Shown here: positions 7,863 through 16,342 of the stretch, in pieces | Position numbering within the stretch: the stretch's first letter is position 1 | Layout: every line of letters begins with the position of its first letter | Origin: CAVQDV01 sp963711375 | Lineage (GTDB): Bacteria; Pseudomonadota; Gammaproteobacteria; Coxiellales; Coxiellaceae | NCBI GenBank assembly: GCA_963711375.1 | Contig: CAVQDV010000005.1 | Location: forward strand, 1,984,001-2,048,000 | Length of the DNA: 64,000 nucleotides | Reading direction: 5' to 3' | Translations under genes and position numbers: made by a program | Notes under the pieces: model-generated | The model's database searches: none | What the model saw: only the letters and a program-made list of their open reading frames with translations | What the model was told of the DNA's origin: nothing

Positions 7863-10410
7863 AAACGGCGTTTCTAGCAGCATTAATATTCGCGGCCAAA
7901 GACTTCAAAATTAATTTATGCAGAAAAATGGCATCTTCTTTTAAGAGGCCCTTTTTGTTGGTGCGCAATTCATGAAGAGCATATTGTTGTAAAATGAGTA
8001 AAGGAAATACAATGGTTTCGCGTGTCGATATTGATTTTTCGAGCAGCGGTTCATTATCCATTAGTTTTTTTTGATTTGAGATGAGGAGGCATGTTTTTAT
8101 TGCTAAATTGGTCTCATCAAAGAGCATTTTCCAAAAGTCCCCAAATTTCGGATCGTTTCGCAAATATTCTGTCACTAAGAAATTCGATTTTCGAAGGGAC
8201 ATCATAGCATTATTCAATAGAGTCTTAAAATATAAGCGCTCTTTATATAAAGTTTTAAGGCTCTTAAGATGTCCCTCGTCGATGAGCTGGCTGAGTGCCG
8301 TTCCGAGACCATAATATCCTGGTACATTTTGTTTCATTTGACTCCAAGCGCCTACAAAAGGAATAGCGCGCAAATCGGAAAAAGAAAGGGATTTTTTGCG
8401 ACGGGGAGGGCGGCTGGCAATATTGAGCTGCCCGTAATAATTTAATGGGGTGACTTCTGAAAGATAGCTTAAAAATAATTTATGTTTTTTTAATTGCTGA
8501 TAAGTAAGAGCGCTGATATCCGATATTCGATTGATCAGTTCAATATCATTTTCAGAGAGAGGATTCTGTTTTTCGGGAAATAATTTTACGGACAGAGCGG
8601 AGGTCATTAATTGTTCCGCATTAAATTTTGCGGAATCTTCTGTTCCGAAATCACTAGAAATGGTTTGGCCTTGGATCGTGAGCTGCACTTGATTTTGAGG
8701 GTTCACTTTTTCAAGCGCATGATAAAATAGATGCGTATTTCCGCCACCTCGAGAAGGAGGGCCTCCTCGGCCATCAAAGAAAATGATTGCGATGTGGTGC
8801 TGCTTTGCCAATGCACTCAACATGAATTTAGCTCGAGAAATCGACCAGTTTGCGGTCATAAAACCACCATCTTTGGTGCCATCTGAAAATCCTAGCATTA
8901 CCGTTTGCTGAAAATTCCTGTTTTTCAAGTGCTTTTTGTAGATGGGGTTTGTCCAGAGATCTTCCATTATTTTAGCAGAATGCGTTAAATCATCAATCGA
9001 CTCAAATAAAGGCACTATATCAAATGGAAGTTTTTTCCAATTTAAGCCAGCCCATTTTGCTAGCAAAAAAATCTCAAAAAAATGCACCAGAGATTCCGTG
9101 TGGCTAATAATATAGCGATGTACGCCCATCGGACCATTGTCGCGTTGAATTTTGGGGATGCTCTTAAAACAATTCAAGGTATCCAGCGCCGTTTCATCCT
9201 GTATTCGGTTTACATCAATTTTCTGAGGCTTATTTAAAAGCCGAAAAATGTGGGCTAATTTTTTCTCATCTGAAAGCGTTTTGTAATTTATTTTTGATTT
9301 AAGGCTTAAGAGAATTTGATCTATGACGGAAGTATGCACGTGTGAATTTTGTCGGATATCAAGACTTGCAAAATGAAAGCCAAATTGCCGGACGAGTGAA
9401 ATAACGCTTTCCAGTTGTGGGACAAATAAGCTGTCGTGTTCTGTGTTTAAAATTTCTCTTAGCGTTTCAAGCGCTTCAATAAATTCTTGATCATTTTTAT
9501 AGGGTTTTTCGCTTAAATTTTGGTGACTTTTAATTGCTTGTCGAGTGGCTTTAAGCCGCAGTGCAATATTCGTTAATTTCCCCCAAACGTCTGGGAAAGT
9601 AAGATAGCTGCTTAAATCATCAATTTCTTTTTGATAGATATGCATAATCTGATTTTTTAAACGTTTGGAAGCCTCAATAGTGGTTTTAGTTGTGACGTTT
9701 GGATTTCCGTCTCGATCGCCTCCAGGCCAAAAACCCAGTTCAATAATGGGGCTAGCAATGGTTTTTAGCGCAGGATAAATACTCTGCCGCATTTGCATGA
9801 GTAGGAAATCGCCCTCATCCAGTGGTGTGGGAGGTGAGGCATTTTGAAGCGAGGTTTTCCCTAGCTGTAAAAGAGTTTCTTTAATTTTAGAAATATTATC
9901 GGCTTTAAGTTGCTTGGATAATTTGTGAATAATATTGACGACATAAATTGGATAAAATTGCGTCGGGTGCGCTGTTAATACTAATCGAGCACGATAAGTT
10001 TTGAGAATATCATTCATCTTCGATTCCAGATGCGAATGCGAGACGCGTTTTAATAGGTAATCAAAAGTCCCAGGGCCATGAATGTCATGAGTGTAATTAA
10101 AGGCGCTGTCTTCGAGTGCATCGAACAAAACCACTTGTCGTTCCACAAATTGCAAAAATAAAATTAGCGTTTTCCGAATGTCCTTGGGGTCGCTTATTTT
10201 TAAGATGTTTTTAAAAAAACCTTCAAGAATTTGCTTGGGATTTTCTTCTTGATGCAGTTTTTCAAGCGCGTAGTCGCTGAATTGCGGCAGGGCAGTTCCT
10301 GATTGAAGCAGGCCTGGAAAAGGCAAGGTTAAAAATAAAGCACTGTAACGATAGTACTTCTTCGTTACTAGCTCATCATACTTTTTAAGCAGCGATTTTC
10401 GGGTGTCCAT
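7861..10410 (-). CDS. ppc: Phosphoenolpyruvate carboxylase, divergent short form
   Basis: An 849-residue PEP carboxylase, which adds bicarbonate to PEP to give oxaloacetate and refill the TCA cycle. The catalytic signatures are present in divergent form: LTAHPTQ (catalytic His), GGDRDGNPNVT, GFSDGTKDGG, and FFDGRGGPPSRGGG (glycine-rich loop). These spellings resemble the shorter PEPC of Bacteroidetes rather than the E. coli form, and the C-terminus ends in ARNAV instead of the usual RNTG. The start is ATG 10410. The stop overlaps the T-run of the shared terminator. No regulatory gene is adjacent. Confidence 0.95.
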   Translation of the reverse strand: MDTRKSLLKKYDELVTKKYYRYSALFLTLPFPGLLQSGTALPQFSDYALEKLHQEENPKQILEGFFKNILKISDPKDIRKTLILFLQFVERQVVLFDALEDSAFNYTHDIHGPGTFDYLLKRVSHSHLESKMNDILKTYRARLVLTAHPTQFYPIYVVNIIHKLSKQLKADNISKIKETLLQLGKTSLQNASPPTPLDEGDFLLMQMRQSIYPALKTIASPIIELGFWPGGDRDGNPNVTTKTTIEASKRLKNQIMHIYQKEIDDLSSYLTFPDVWGKLTNIALRLKATRQAIKSHQNLSEKPYKNDQEFIEALETLREILNTEHDSLFVPQLESVISLVRQFGFHFASLDIRQNSHVHTSVIDQILLSLKSKINYKTLSDEKKLAHIFRLLNKPQKIDVNRIQDETALDTLNCFKSIPKIQRDNGPMGVHRYIISHTESLVHFFEIFLLAKWAGLNWKKLPFDIVPLFESIDDLTHSAKIMEDLWTNPIYKKHLKNRNFQQTVMLGFSDGTKDGGFMTANWSISRAKFMLSALAKQHHIAIIFFDGRGGPPSRGGGNTHLFYHALEKVNPQNQVQLTIQGQTISSDFGTEDSAKFNAEQLMTSALSVKLFPEKQNPLSENDIELINRISDISALTYQQLKKHKLFLSYLSEVTPLNYYGQLNIASRPPRRKKSLSFSDLRAIPFVGAWSQMKQNVPGYYGLGTALSQLIDEGHLKSLKTLYKERLYFKTLLNNAMMSLRKSNFLVTEYLRNDPKFGDFWKMLFDETNLAIKTCLLISNQKKLMDNEPLLEKSISTRETIVFPLLILQQYALHELRTNKKGLLKEDAIFLHKLILKSLAANINAARNAV

Positions 10411-10467
10411 CTCAATATGATAGCAAATCTAAACTTCAAAAGTTAGGGATGATGAACTCAGAAGGAG

Positions 10468-10496
10468 TTGACCTTTATTTTATCATGCTCCATTAT
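10468..10496 (+). promoter_or_regulatory. Possible sigma-70 promoter for the gene at 10543
   Basis: TTGACC at 10468-10473, a 17-base spacer and CATTAT at 10491-10496. The -35 is good and the -10 only fair. It would give a leader of about 40 bases. Confidence 0.4.
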
Positions 10497-10542
10497 TGTT
10501 AGGTGGGTTTGGAGCCCTTAATTTTAATCAAGGAGAGATAAC

Positions 10543-10866
10543 ATGCTTTATTTAGTTACAATGCACTCTGGCCCAGGATTTTTTTCAAAAGATCAGGCCC
10601 TTACTCTTTTGGAGGACACCGTTCTACCTCTTTTTGAAGCTTTGATAAAGCTTGAGGCTGAGAAAAAAATTGTGGCAGGTGGTGTCCAATCCGGCGGGCG
10701 ATCTTGTTCACTTATTTTCAGCGTATCATCCCACGAAGAGCTGGACCGCATTTTAAGGACCTTGCCGATGTGGGCCATGACGGAGTGGCAGATTGCGCCC
10801 TTGCTAACGCTTGCTGATAGATTCGAAACAGAAAAAGAACAGCTCAGGCAATTGAAGAGCAAGTAA
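10543..10866 (+). CDS. Muconolactone-isomerase-like small protein (107 aa)
   Basis: A 107-residue protein of the dimeric ferredoxin-like fold seen in muconolactone delta-isomerase. The conserved layout is visible: an N-terminal strand (LYLVTMHSG), a helix, VQSGGRSCSLIFSV, then DRILRTLPMWAMTEWQIAPL, the family's C-terminal strand. The enzyme family acts in aromatic degradation, but no other such gene is nearby, so the substrate is open. AAGGAGAG lies 7 bases before ATG 10543. A large inverted repeat follows at 10898-10936. Confidence 0.7.
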   Translation: MLYLVTMHSGPGFFSKDQALTLLEDTVLPLFEALIKLEAEKKIVAGGVQSGGRSCSLIFSVSSHEELDRILRTLPMWAMTEWQIAPLLTLADRFETEKEQLRQLKSK

Positions 10867-10897
10867 GTTTTAGCGAGGAGGGCTAAGAAGAGGACTT

Positions 10898-10936
10898 AAG
10901 TCTTTGTTTAGCACTTAAAGTGCTAAACAAAGACTT
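10898..10936. repeat. Perfect 19-bp inverted repeat upstream of umuDC
   Basis: AAGTCTTTGTTTAGCACTT at 10898-10916 and its exact complement at 10918-10936 are separated by one base. Flanking sequence (10874-10893 and 10940-10958) continues the pairing imperfectly. There is no T-run after it, so it is a poor terminator for the gene at 10543. The right arm ends exactly at the -35 box of the umuDC promoter, which suggests a cruciform-like regulatory site. Confidence 0.8.
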
Positions 10937-10991
10937 GACCCCTCTTCTCCTCTAGCGCTATAAATACATCCATACACATTGTGAGGATGTA
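10935..10991 (+). promoter_or_regulatory. umuDC promoter with an inverted repeat at the start site
   Basis: TTGACC at 10935-10940, an 18-base spacer and TATAAA at 10959-10964 form a good sigma-70 promoter. The predicted start near 10971 falls inside a second inverted repeat, TACATCC 10965-10971 with GGATGTA 10985-10991. I see no LexA box of the CTGT-N8-ACAG type, so these repeats may be the control sites. Confidence 0.55.
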
Positions 10992-10995
10992 CAAG

Positions 10996-11445
10996 ATGAT
11001 GATTGATAGCGAACGAAACCTGATTTTTCCCCTTACTGAATCTAGCCGCAATCCTGCTTTTCAATTGCCCCTGTATTTATCGAAAGTTCCGGCGGGTTTT
11101 CCCTCGCCTGCGGAAGACTATTTGTCGGGTAAATTGGATTTAAATGAGCATCTTATCAAGCATCCGGCCGCCACCTTTCTGGTGCGGGCAAGTGGCAGCT
11201 CTATGGTCGATGCCGGCATTCATGAGAACGATATTTTAGTGGTTGATCGCAGTTGCCCAGCTGTTTCTGGCAAAATTGTCATCGCGGCGATTGATGGTCA
11301 ACTCACCGTGAAACGCTTGCACAAAAAGCGCGATGGAACATTTGTCTTAAAGGCCGAGCATCCCGATCATCCTCCCATCGAGGTTAAGGAGGGCAGCGAG
11401 GTGCATATTTGGGGCGTGGTCATGCATATTATTCACTCCGTATAG
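10996..11445 (+). CDS. umuD: UmuD-type S24 peptidase, DNA polymerase V accessory subunit
   Basis: A 149-residue UmuD. RecA-stimulated self-cleavage at the Ala-Gly bond (PAGFPSP, residues 33-34) would yield UmuD', which joins UmuC as polymerase V for translesion synthesis. The catalytic dyad is visible: Ser68 in ASGSSMVDAG and Lys105 in GQLTVKRL. I chose ATG 10996 because GAGG lies 9 bases upstream; GTG 10981 and ATG 10987 are in frame but would lie within the promoter's inverted repeat. It is 4 bases from umuC, so the two form one operon. Confidence 0.92.
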   Translation: MMIDSERNLIFPLTESSRNPAFQLPLYLSKVPAGFPSPAEDYLSGKLDLNEHLIKHPAATFLVRASGSSMVDAGIHENDILVVDRSCPAVSGKIVIAAIDGQLTVKRLHKKRDGTFVLKAEHPDHPPIEVKEGSEVHIWGVVMHIIHSV

Positions 11446-11449
11446 CGCC

Positions 11450-12709
11450 ATGAGCATTTTCGCCTTAGTGGATTGCAATAATTTTTACGTTTCCTGCGAG
11501 CGTGCCTTTAATCCACGTCTCGAAAAAAGGCCCGTAGTGGTTTTATCGAATAATGATGGCTGTATTATTTCACGCTCCAATGAGGCTAAAAAACTCGGCA
11601 TTCCAATGGGCGCACCGCTTTTTAAATGGAAAAAATTCTGCCTAGAAAATTCCGTGATTATTCTTTCTTCGAATTACGAGCTTTATGGAGATATGTCGCA
11701 CCGCGTCATGCAGGTGCTTCAAGACGCTTGCTCCGATATGGAAATTTATTCGATCGATGAAGCCTTTTTAAGGCTAGATGGATTTAAGAGAGAAACGCTT
11801 TTCTCGGATGCGGTAAAATTAAGGGAAAAAATTAAAACCTGGACAGGAATTCCGGTTTCGATTGGAATCGCCCAAACTAAAACCTTGTCGAAGGTTGCTA
11901 ATTATATTGCTAAAAACCAGGGAAAAGAGGGGATTTTTGATTTATTAGAAAATAATGTACAAACTGAAATTCTCTCCAACTTTCCATTGGAAAAAGTGTG
12001 GGGCATCGGCACACAAATTTCTGCGCGATTAAAAAAACTCAATATTCAAACTGCGAAAGAGCTTAGAGACAGTGAGCCTAAGAAAATTCGGCATTATTTT
12101 AGTGTAGTGATGGAAAAAATGGTGTATGAGCTTCGCGGATTTTCCTGCATTCCTCTTGAGGAGATTCAACCAAGAAAGCAAATTATTTCTTCGCGTTCTT
12201 TCGGAAAACCCATCACCGAATTAAAAGAATTAGAAGAAGCAGTGAGTAATTATGCCGCTACAGCAAGTTTAAAATTACGCGGGCAAAAAAGCGCAGCAGA
12301 AGGGTTAGAAGTGTTTTTGATGACGAGCCGTTTTAGCGAAACGGAACCTTATTATAGTAATCATATTGCCATTTCTTTTCCTATCCCCACGTCAGACACG
12401 GCGGAAATTATTACGGCCGCCAAAAATGGCATTCGCCATTTATTCAAGCCAGGATATCGCTATAGAAAAGCAGGCATTATGCTTTTAGATCTAAGACCAA
12501 ACAGAATTAAACAGCTGGATTTTTTTAACCAAGAAAATACAAGCCGCCAAGCGCTGATGCAAGCGGTCGATAACATTAATAAAATCTTCGGAAAAAACAC
12601 AGTCTTCCACGCCGCCCAGGGAATTCGAAGGCCCTGGCAAATGAAATTCAATATCCGCTCCCCGCGATACACCACGCGCTGGGCTGAAATGCCTGTTGTC
12701 AGAAGTTAA
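11450..12709 (+). CDS. umuC: UmuC, Y-family DNA polymerase V catalytic subunit
   Basis: A 419-residue Y-family polymerase, the expected length. It begins FALVDCNNFYVSCERAF with the metal-binding Asp and the steric-gate Tyr/Phe, then VVLSNNDGCIISRS, and YSIDEAFL with the second catalytic acidic pair near residue 103. The helix-hairpin-helix region (LEKVWGIGTQISARL) and little-finger domain follow, and the UmuC C-terminal tail (RYTTRWAEMPVV) is present. It acts with UmuD' on damaged DNA and is likely induced with it. It starts 4 bases after umuD. Confidence 0.95.
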   Translation: MSIFALVDCNNFYVSCERAFNPRLEKRPVVVLSNNDGCIISRSNEAKKLGIPMGAPLFKWKKFCLENSVIILSSNYELYGDMSHRVMQVLQDACSDMEIYSIDEAFLRLDGFKRETLFSDAVKLREKIKTWTGIPVSIGIAQTKTLSKVANYIAKNQGKEGIFDLLENNVQTEILSNFPLEKVWGIGTQISARLKKLNIQTAKELRDSEPKKIRHYFSVVMEKMVYELRGFSCIPLEEIQPRKQIISSRSFGKPITELKELEEAVSNYAATASLKLRGQKSAAEGLEVFLMTSRFSETEPYYSNHIAISFPIPTSDTAEIITAAKNGIRHLFKPGYRYRKAGIMLLDLRPNRIKQLDFFNQENTSRQALMQAVDNINKIFGKNTVFHAAQGIRRPWQMKFNIRSPRYTTRWAEMPVVRS

Positions 12710-13018
12710 GCGGATATTAGCTGCATTACTATTGCAGCTTGTTCTTGGTTTGCATCTATTAAGCAGTACATTGTTTTCGCGATGGAGTCATTTTTGGGAG
12801 AATACAAGTCCATTTGAGAAAAATCAAGATTGTCTATTTTTAGTGAGTTTTTCACGTGATTATTGTGATTCAAATTCCCTCTCCCTAGTGTAGTGGTATT
12901 AGTAGTTGAGAATCTTAAACGCTTTTATGGGCTATGTGCAAGCGCTTGTTTGTGTTCAAAAGTTGACAGGTGGAGGGGGTGGGAGTATAAAGACTTCCTT
13001 ACAGGATGGGGGTTTAAG
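12710..13018. other. Spacer between umuC and the LuxR gene, with hairpin and promoter
   Basis: Positions 12719-12739 form a 7-bp hairpin (AGCTGCA / TGCAGCT) just after umuC, without a strong T-run. An open frame continues upstream of the LuxR gene to 12893, but it has no ribosome binding site and contains the promoter described next, so I treat it as non-coding. Confidence 0.5.
12963..12991 (+). promoter_or_regulatory. Strong sigma-70 promoter for the LuxR-MFS operon
   Basis: TTGACA at 12963-12968, a 17-base G-rich spacer and TATAAA at 12986-12991. Transcription would begin near 12998, which places the translation start downstream at GTG 13019. Confidence 0.65.
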
Positions 13019-13795
13019 GTGTCATTAGCCAAAAAAGAGATATACACGTTGGAATCCATAGACGATGTAAGGCAAGTGGCTGCCCCTTATTTGGAAAACT
13101 ATCCAATAATAAAAAATATTATTTTTATGAGGGGATTTTCCGATGGCTCCAGAGCTATTTTGACAACCAATGGGAAGCTTATAGAGGGCAGTCATGTTTT
13201 AAAACCTGAAACTCAGAAATATTGTTTGACGGATCTGGACTTGCCCGAGTATCAATTTTTCTGTGATATCATTAATACAGAATTATCTGGACTTAAAAAA
13301 GTCTATGATGAAGAGTGCAGGATTCAAAAAGAAAAATTTAATATTACGCAAGAGCTTATATTTGTCCGAAAGCATCAGGGCTATGTCGACCATTTTTCAT
13401 TTTCTACAGAAGCACCTACTAATCAAGCGACTATTTTTTTTCTCAACCATTTAGATGTTATTCACAAATTTAGCGAATGTTTTTATTTTTCTGCACAAAA
13501 TTTAATAAAGAAAGCAACTAAAAATTTGATTGTGGCACCTTGGAAAAAATTAAATCCATCTATTGATGTGAATATCATTCCAGTCGATCAAGGTTCTTTG
13601 CTATCACAACAAGAATGGAGAGTATGCCAAGAAATCGCAAAAGGATTGACGGCAAAAGAAGCGGCTCGAAAGTTGAGTGTTTCGCATCGAACGGTTGAGC
13701 ACTATCTTGAGAACATTAAAAATAAGTTACGGGTAAAAAGGAAGGCGGATTTAATTGCATTTTTACTTCGACATTATAAGGATTTTCTACGATGA
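13019..13795 (+). CDS. LuxR-family transcriptional regulator (258 aa)
   Basis: The product has a sensory-type N-terminal region of about 190 residues and a C-terminal LuxR/NarL helix-turn-helix (LSQQEWRVCQEIAKGLTAKE then LSVSHRTVEHYLENIKNKL, residues about 193-240). I place the start at GTG 13019: it follows GGGGG at usable spacing, comes after the predicted transcription start near 12998, and gives a size like the PAS-LuxR proteins at 48-51 kb (247-251 residues). An upstream in-frame GTG at 12893 would precede the promoter. The stop overlaps the MFS start by 4 bases (ATGA), so the regulator and transporter are translationally coupled. Confidence 0.8.
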   Translation: MSLAKKEIYTLESIDDVRQVAAPYLENYPIIKNIIFMRGFSDGSRAILTTNGKLIEGSHVLKPETQKYCLTDLDLPEYQFFCDIINTELSGLKKVYDEECRIQKEKFNITQELIFVRKHQGYVDHFSFSTEAPTNQATIFFLNHLDVIHKFSECFYFSAQNLIKKATKNLIVAPWKKLNPSIDVNIIPVDQGSLLSQQEWRVCQEIAKGLTAKEAARKLSVSHRTVEHYLENIKNKLRVKRKADLIAFLLRHYKDFLR

Positions 13796-15024
13796 GCCCT
13801 GTGAGAGTGCTGGTTTTCGGGGAATTTTTTGTGCGTTTCTGTTTTTGGGGTTTTCAATCGATTTTGATTTTGTTTCTAGTAAGTTCCGCACATTTTTCAT
13901 TGCAAAGTAGCTATAAAATTCAAGGCCTTTTGATGGCGCTTTCATTTATTTTTTGCATTCCTGGGGGGGTGATCGCCGATCGATTGATTGGTTTTCGGCG
14001 CGCATTGATTCTGGGCGTGCTCATGATGATTATTGGTAGTATTTTTTTAGGTTCTTCGGAAAGAGATTTATTATATCCAGGTTTGTTTTTGCTCAGCGCC
14101 GGCAATGGTTTTTTTGTGCCCAATTGCGCCAGCTTGTTGGGTTCTTTGCGAGATTTTACCCTATTTTACATGGGTACCAATTTAGGGGCGCTTCTTGGCC
14201 CGCTTGTTTTTGGAGTACTATCGAGTGTGCTGGGTTTGAGAGTGGGATTCTTTGTCAATGCAATATTGCTAGGTGCTTGGTGCTCAATATTTTTTTTCAT
14301 GAACTTCAATAATTCAAACAACAAACCTACTGAAAAGCTAGAAAATTCTTCCTCATCAATGCTCATGTTATTTTTATTGATGCTGTCTTGCGTTTTATTT
14401 TTTGCTGGAGTTTTTCAGATTTTTAATTCATTTGTTATTTTTTCGAAGCTATATGTAAACACAGCCGTAATGGGTTATCACATAAGCCCAGGTACTTTTG
14501 CTTCACTTGAGCCATTTTTTGTAGTCTTGTTAGCCCCCATTCTGGCTTTTTTCTCGCTGAATTATAAAACTAGTATTTTAAATACCTTTGCAAGACTTGC
14601 CATAGGATTTTTTCTAGGAGGGGTAAGCTTTATCATATTTACTTTAGCCGCATTGAGCGTAGCAATTCATGGTCAACAAGTGTCTATGTTGTGGCTTATT
14701 TTAGGCAATTTCTTTTTAGGTGCGGGCGAAGTATGTTTCATGCCCTCTGCGCTCTCGGCTATTGTGAAGTATGCACCTGCTAAAATAAAAGGTAGCCTAA
14801 CAGGCCTATTTTATTTTAGTTTTGCTTTTGCTGGCTATTTTGCAAGCCTCCTTGCCGAAATGACAGAAAGTCATCTTGTAAATATTGCCTCAGGGGCTCT
14901 AAAGTTTTATAAAATTTTTGAAAACACCGGCTTATTTTTTTTCAGTATTAGTTTTTTTATAGCTCTTTTTTTGTTGCTTCTTAAAATGAAAAATACCTCT
15001 CCGCGCTATTCTATTCAAAATTAA
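13792..15024 (+). CDS. Major facilitator superfamily transporter
   Basis: A 410-residue polytopic inner-membrane protein with about 12 hydrophobic segments. The loop after the second segment (GGVIADRLIGFRRAL) matches the MFS signature between helices 2 and 3. The overall look is closest to the POT/peptide-transporter branch, but the substrate cannot be told. It overlaps the LuxR gene by 4 bases and is followed by a terminator at 15024-15052, so the operon has two genes; the regulator may respond to the transported compound. Confidence 0.85.
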   Translation: MSPVRVLVFGEFFVRFCFWGFQSILILFLVSSAHFSLQSSYKIQGLLMALSFIFCIPGGVIADRLIGFRRALILGVLMMIIGSIFLGSSERDLLYPGLFLLSAGNGFFVPNCASLLGSLRDFTLFYMGTNLGALLGPLVFGVLSSVLGLRVGFFVNAILLGAWCSIFFFMNFNNSNNKPTEKLENSSSSMLMLFLLMLSCVLFFAGVFQIFNSFVIFSKLYVNTAVMGYHISPGTFASLEPFFVVLLAPILAFFSLNYKTSILNTFARLAIGFFLGGVSFIIFTLAALSVAIHGQQVSMLWLILGNFFLGAGEVCFMPSALSAIVKYAPAKIKGSLTGLFYFSFAFAGYFASLLAEMTESHLVNIASGALKFYKIFENTGLFFFSISFFIALFLLLLKMKNTSPRYSIQN

Positions 15025-15052
15025 AATACCGAGCTTTCGCCTAGGTATTTTT
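15024..15052 (+). terminator. Rho-independent terminator of the LuxR-MFS operon
   Basis: Stem AAATACC 15024-15030 with GGTATTT 15044-15050, extended by an inner GC / GC pairing, followed by Ts to 15052. It begins at the MFS stop codon. Confidence 0.75.
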
Positions 15053-15139
15053 ACCCTATTGAGTCAACCCACATCTTTTGCAAGACTGGCAGCGTTTATT
15101 CAAGGAATTAGTCACATATAAACAAACCGGAGAGTAATC

Positions 15140-15970
15140 ATGTCAAGACGAGAAAAAGTAAAGCTTTCGGATCTTCTTGAGGAAGAAGAGGAAAGTACGG
15201 ATGCATCGGAATATACAAGCGGCCGAAGCAGTTCAGTAGTTTCTGAGCCTCCATCTCGAAAAGGTGGTGCAGCAGCAAATTCTGGAGTGCTTCGGCTTGA
15301 GCAAATAGTAGGGGAGCTAGCGTCTCTTAAATTACGTTTGGAAGCGGCAGAAAGGCAACACGTAGAGGATCTTTCTCGCTTAAAAGAAGCTGAGAAAAAG
15401 ATCGAGAATTTTGAAAAATTAGTGCCATCGTTTGCGCTTATGCAGGGTTTGGCCGCTTTGGCCTCTCGTGTACAAAATCAGGAGAAAAACATTCAGGAAT
15501 TAAGAAACAACAAAAATGAAGTGCGGGCAAGCGCTAATCAAGCAAGAGTGAATTCTGAGTCGAGTACGGCTGAATTAAATACCAGAATTACAGCGATGAA
15601 TACACGAATGACGGCACAGGAAGATTCTATACGTCAAGTTCAACAACAATCTGCCAGTACGCAAGGAGCATTGGTAAGACTCTCTAACAGTTCTCAAGGA
15701 ATTTTCACTCAATCTACTAGAAATACACAGAGGCTTGATGCACTCAATATGGGGCTTCGTAATGTAGGAAAGGTCCAGGTTGGAACCAGACAACAGCATC
15801 TCGGGTTTAAGAGTTCAAACGGAAATGTTGTGCAACAACGACCAAGCGGTGGACGTTTTGCGGGGCTACTTCAAGATTTAGGTAATGAAGTTTGCCCAGT
15901 CTATGCTTCTGCAGAAATTAAAACCGTCCTCACTGATCTAGCAGATAAGATGAATCTGAATCTGAACTGA
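15140..15970 (+). CDS. Coiled-coil protein of unknown function (276 aa)
   Basis: A 276-residue soluble protein. The first 45 residues are acidic and Ser-rich with RSSSVVSEPPSRKGGAA. Residues about 50-185 form a long predicted coiled coil (LEQIVGELASLKLRLEAAER and on), and the C-terminus holds a short distinct segment (CPVYASAEIKTVLTDLADK). No signal peptide or membrane segment is visible. CCGGAGAG precedes ATG 15140. It heads a run with a decayed copy of itself and the giant FHA-like gene, with short gaps, so co-transcription is likely. A chaperone or structural partner for the giant protein is conceivable but not shown. Confidence 0.72.
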   Translation: MSRREKVKLSDLLEEEEESTDASEYTSGRSSSVVSEPPSRKGGAAANSGVLRLEQIVGELASLKLRLEAAERQHVEDLSRLKEAEKKIENFEKLVPSFALMQGLAALASRVQNQEKNIQELRNNKNEVRASANQARVNSESSTAELNTRITAMNTRMTAQEDSIRQVQQQSASTQGALVRLSNSSQGIFTQSTRNTQRLDALNMGLRNVGKVQVGTRQQHLGFKSSNGNVVQQRPSGGRFAGLLQDLGNEVCPVYASAEIKTVLTDLADKMNLNLN

Positions 15971-15988
15971 ATTTATAGGAGAAAAATC

Positions 15989-16326
15989 ATGTCAAGACAA
16001 TCAAATATTTTAAAACTTTCGAATTATTCTTCCACAAACACTAGCAACCAATCTAGTTCTGTAGTTTCTGGCCAAGTATCTCGTCGAGGAGGTGCAGAAG
16101 GAAATGATGAAGCGCTTGGTAGAGAGGTATTAGTTGAGAGAGTGGTGCGGCTAGAATTACTTCTTGCGGAAACGCGCCTAAGCGCAGAAGGATGGCGCCT
16201 GCTAGCGTAGCCCATAAAACCTCCAGAGGTTATATGAAAGAAGTCCAAGTAGAAACTCGCCCAGTTTTTGCCTCGGTACAAACTCAGCTATTGGCAAGAA
16301 GCTTGGCAGCCGGAATAAATCCATAG
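15989..16326 (+). pseudogene. Decayed, internally deleted duplicate of the coiled-coil gene at 15140
   Basis: The frame at 15989-16210 starts like the 15140 product: MSR, then QSSSVVSGQVSRRGGA against RSSSVVSEPPSRKGGAA, and a short leucine-rich helix. It stops early. In another frame, 16234-16326 encodes 30 residues ending RPVFASVQTQLLARSLAAG, which matches the C-terminal CPVYASAEIKTVLTDLADK of the 15140 protein. The two pieces are therefore the ends of a paralogue that lost its middle coiled coil and its frame. Each piece has a ribosome binding site (TAGGAG before 15989, AGAGG before 16234), so short peptides may still be made. Confidence 0.7.
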
Positions 16327-16342
16327 AGAAAAGGAAAATATC

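Noticed and set aside
10907..10927. CIRCE-like heat-shock operator (TTAGCACT and AGTGCTAA)
   Set aside because: The half-sites resemble CIRCE, but the spacer is 3 bases instead of 9 and the neighbouring genes are umuDC and an isomerase-like gene, not chaperones.
12696..12893. A 65-codon frame after umuC
   Set aside because: It overlaps the umuC end, has no ribosome binding site and no protein-like composition.
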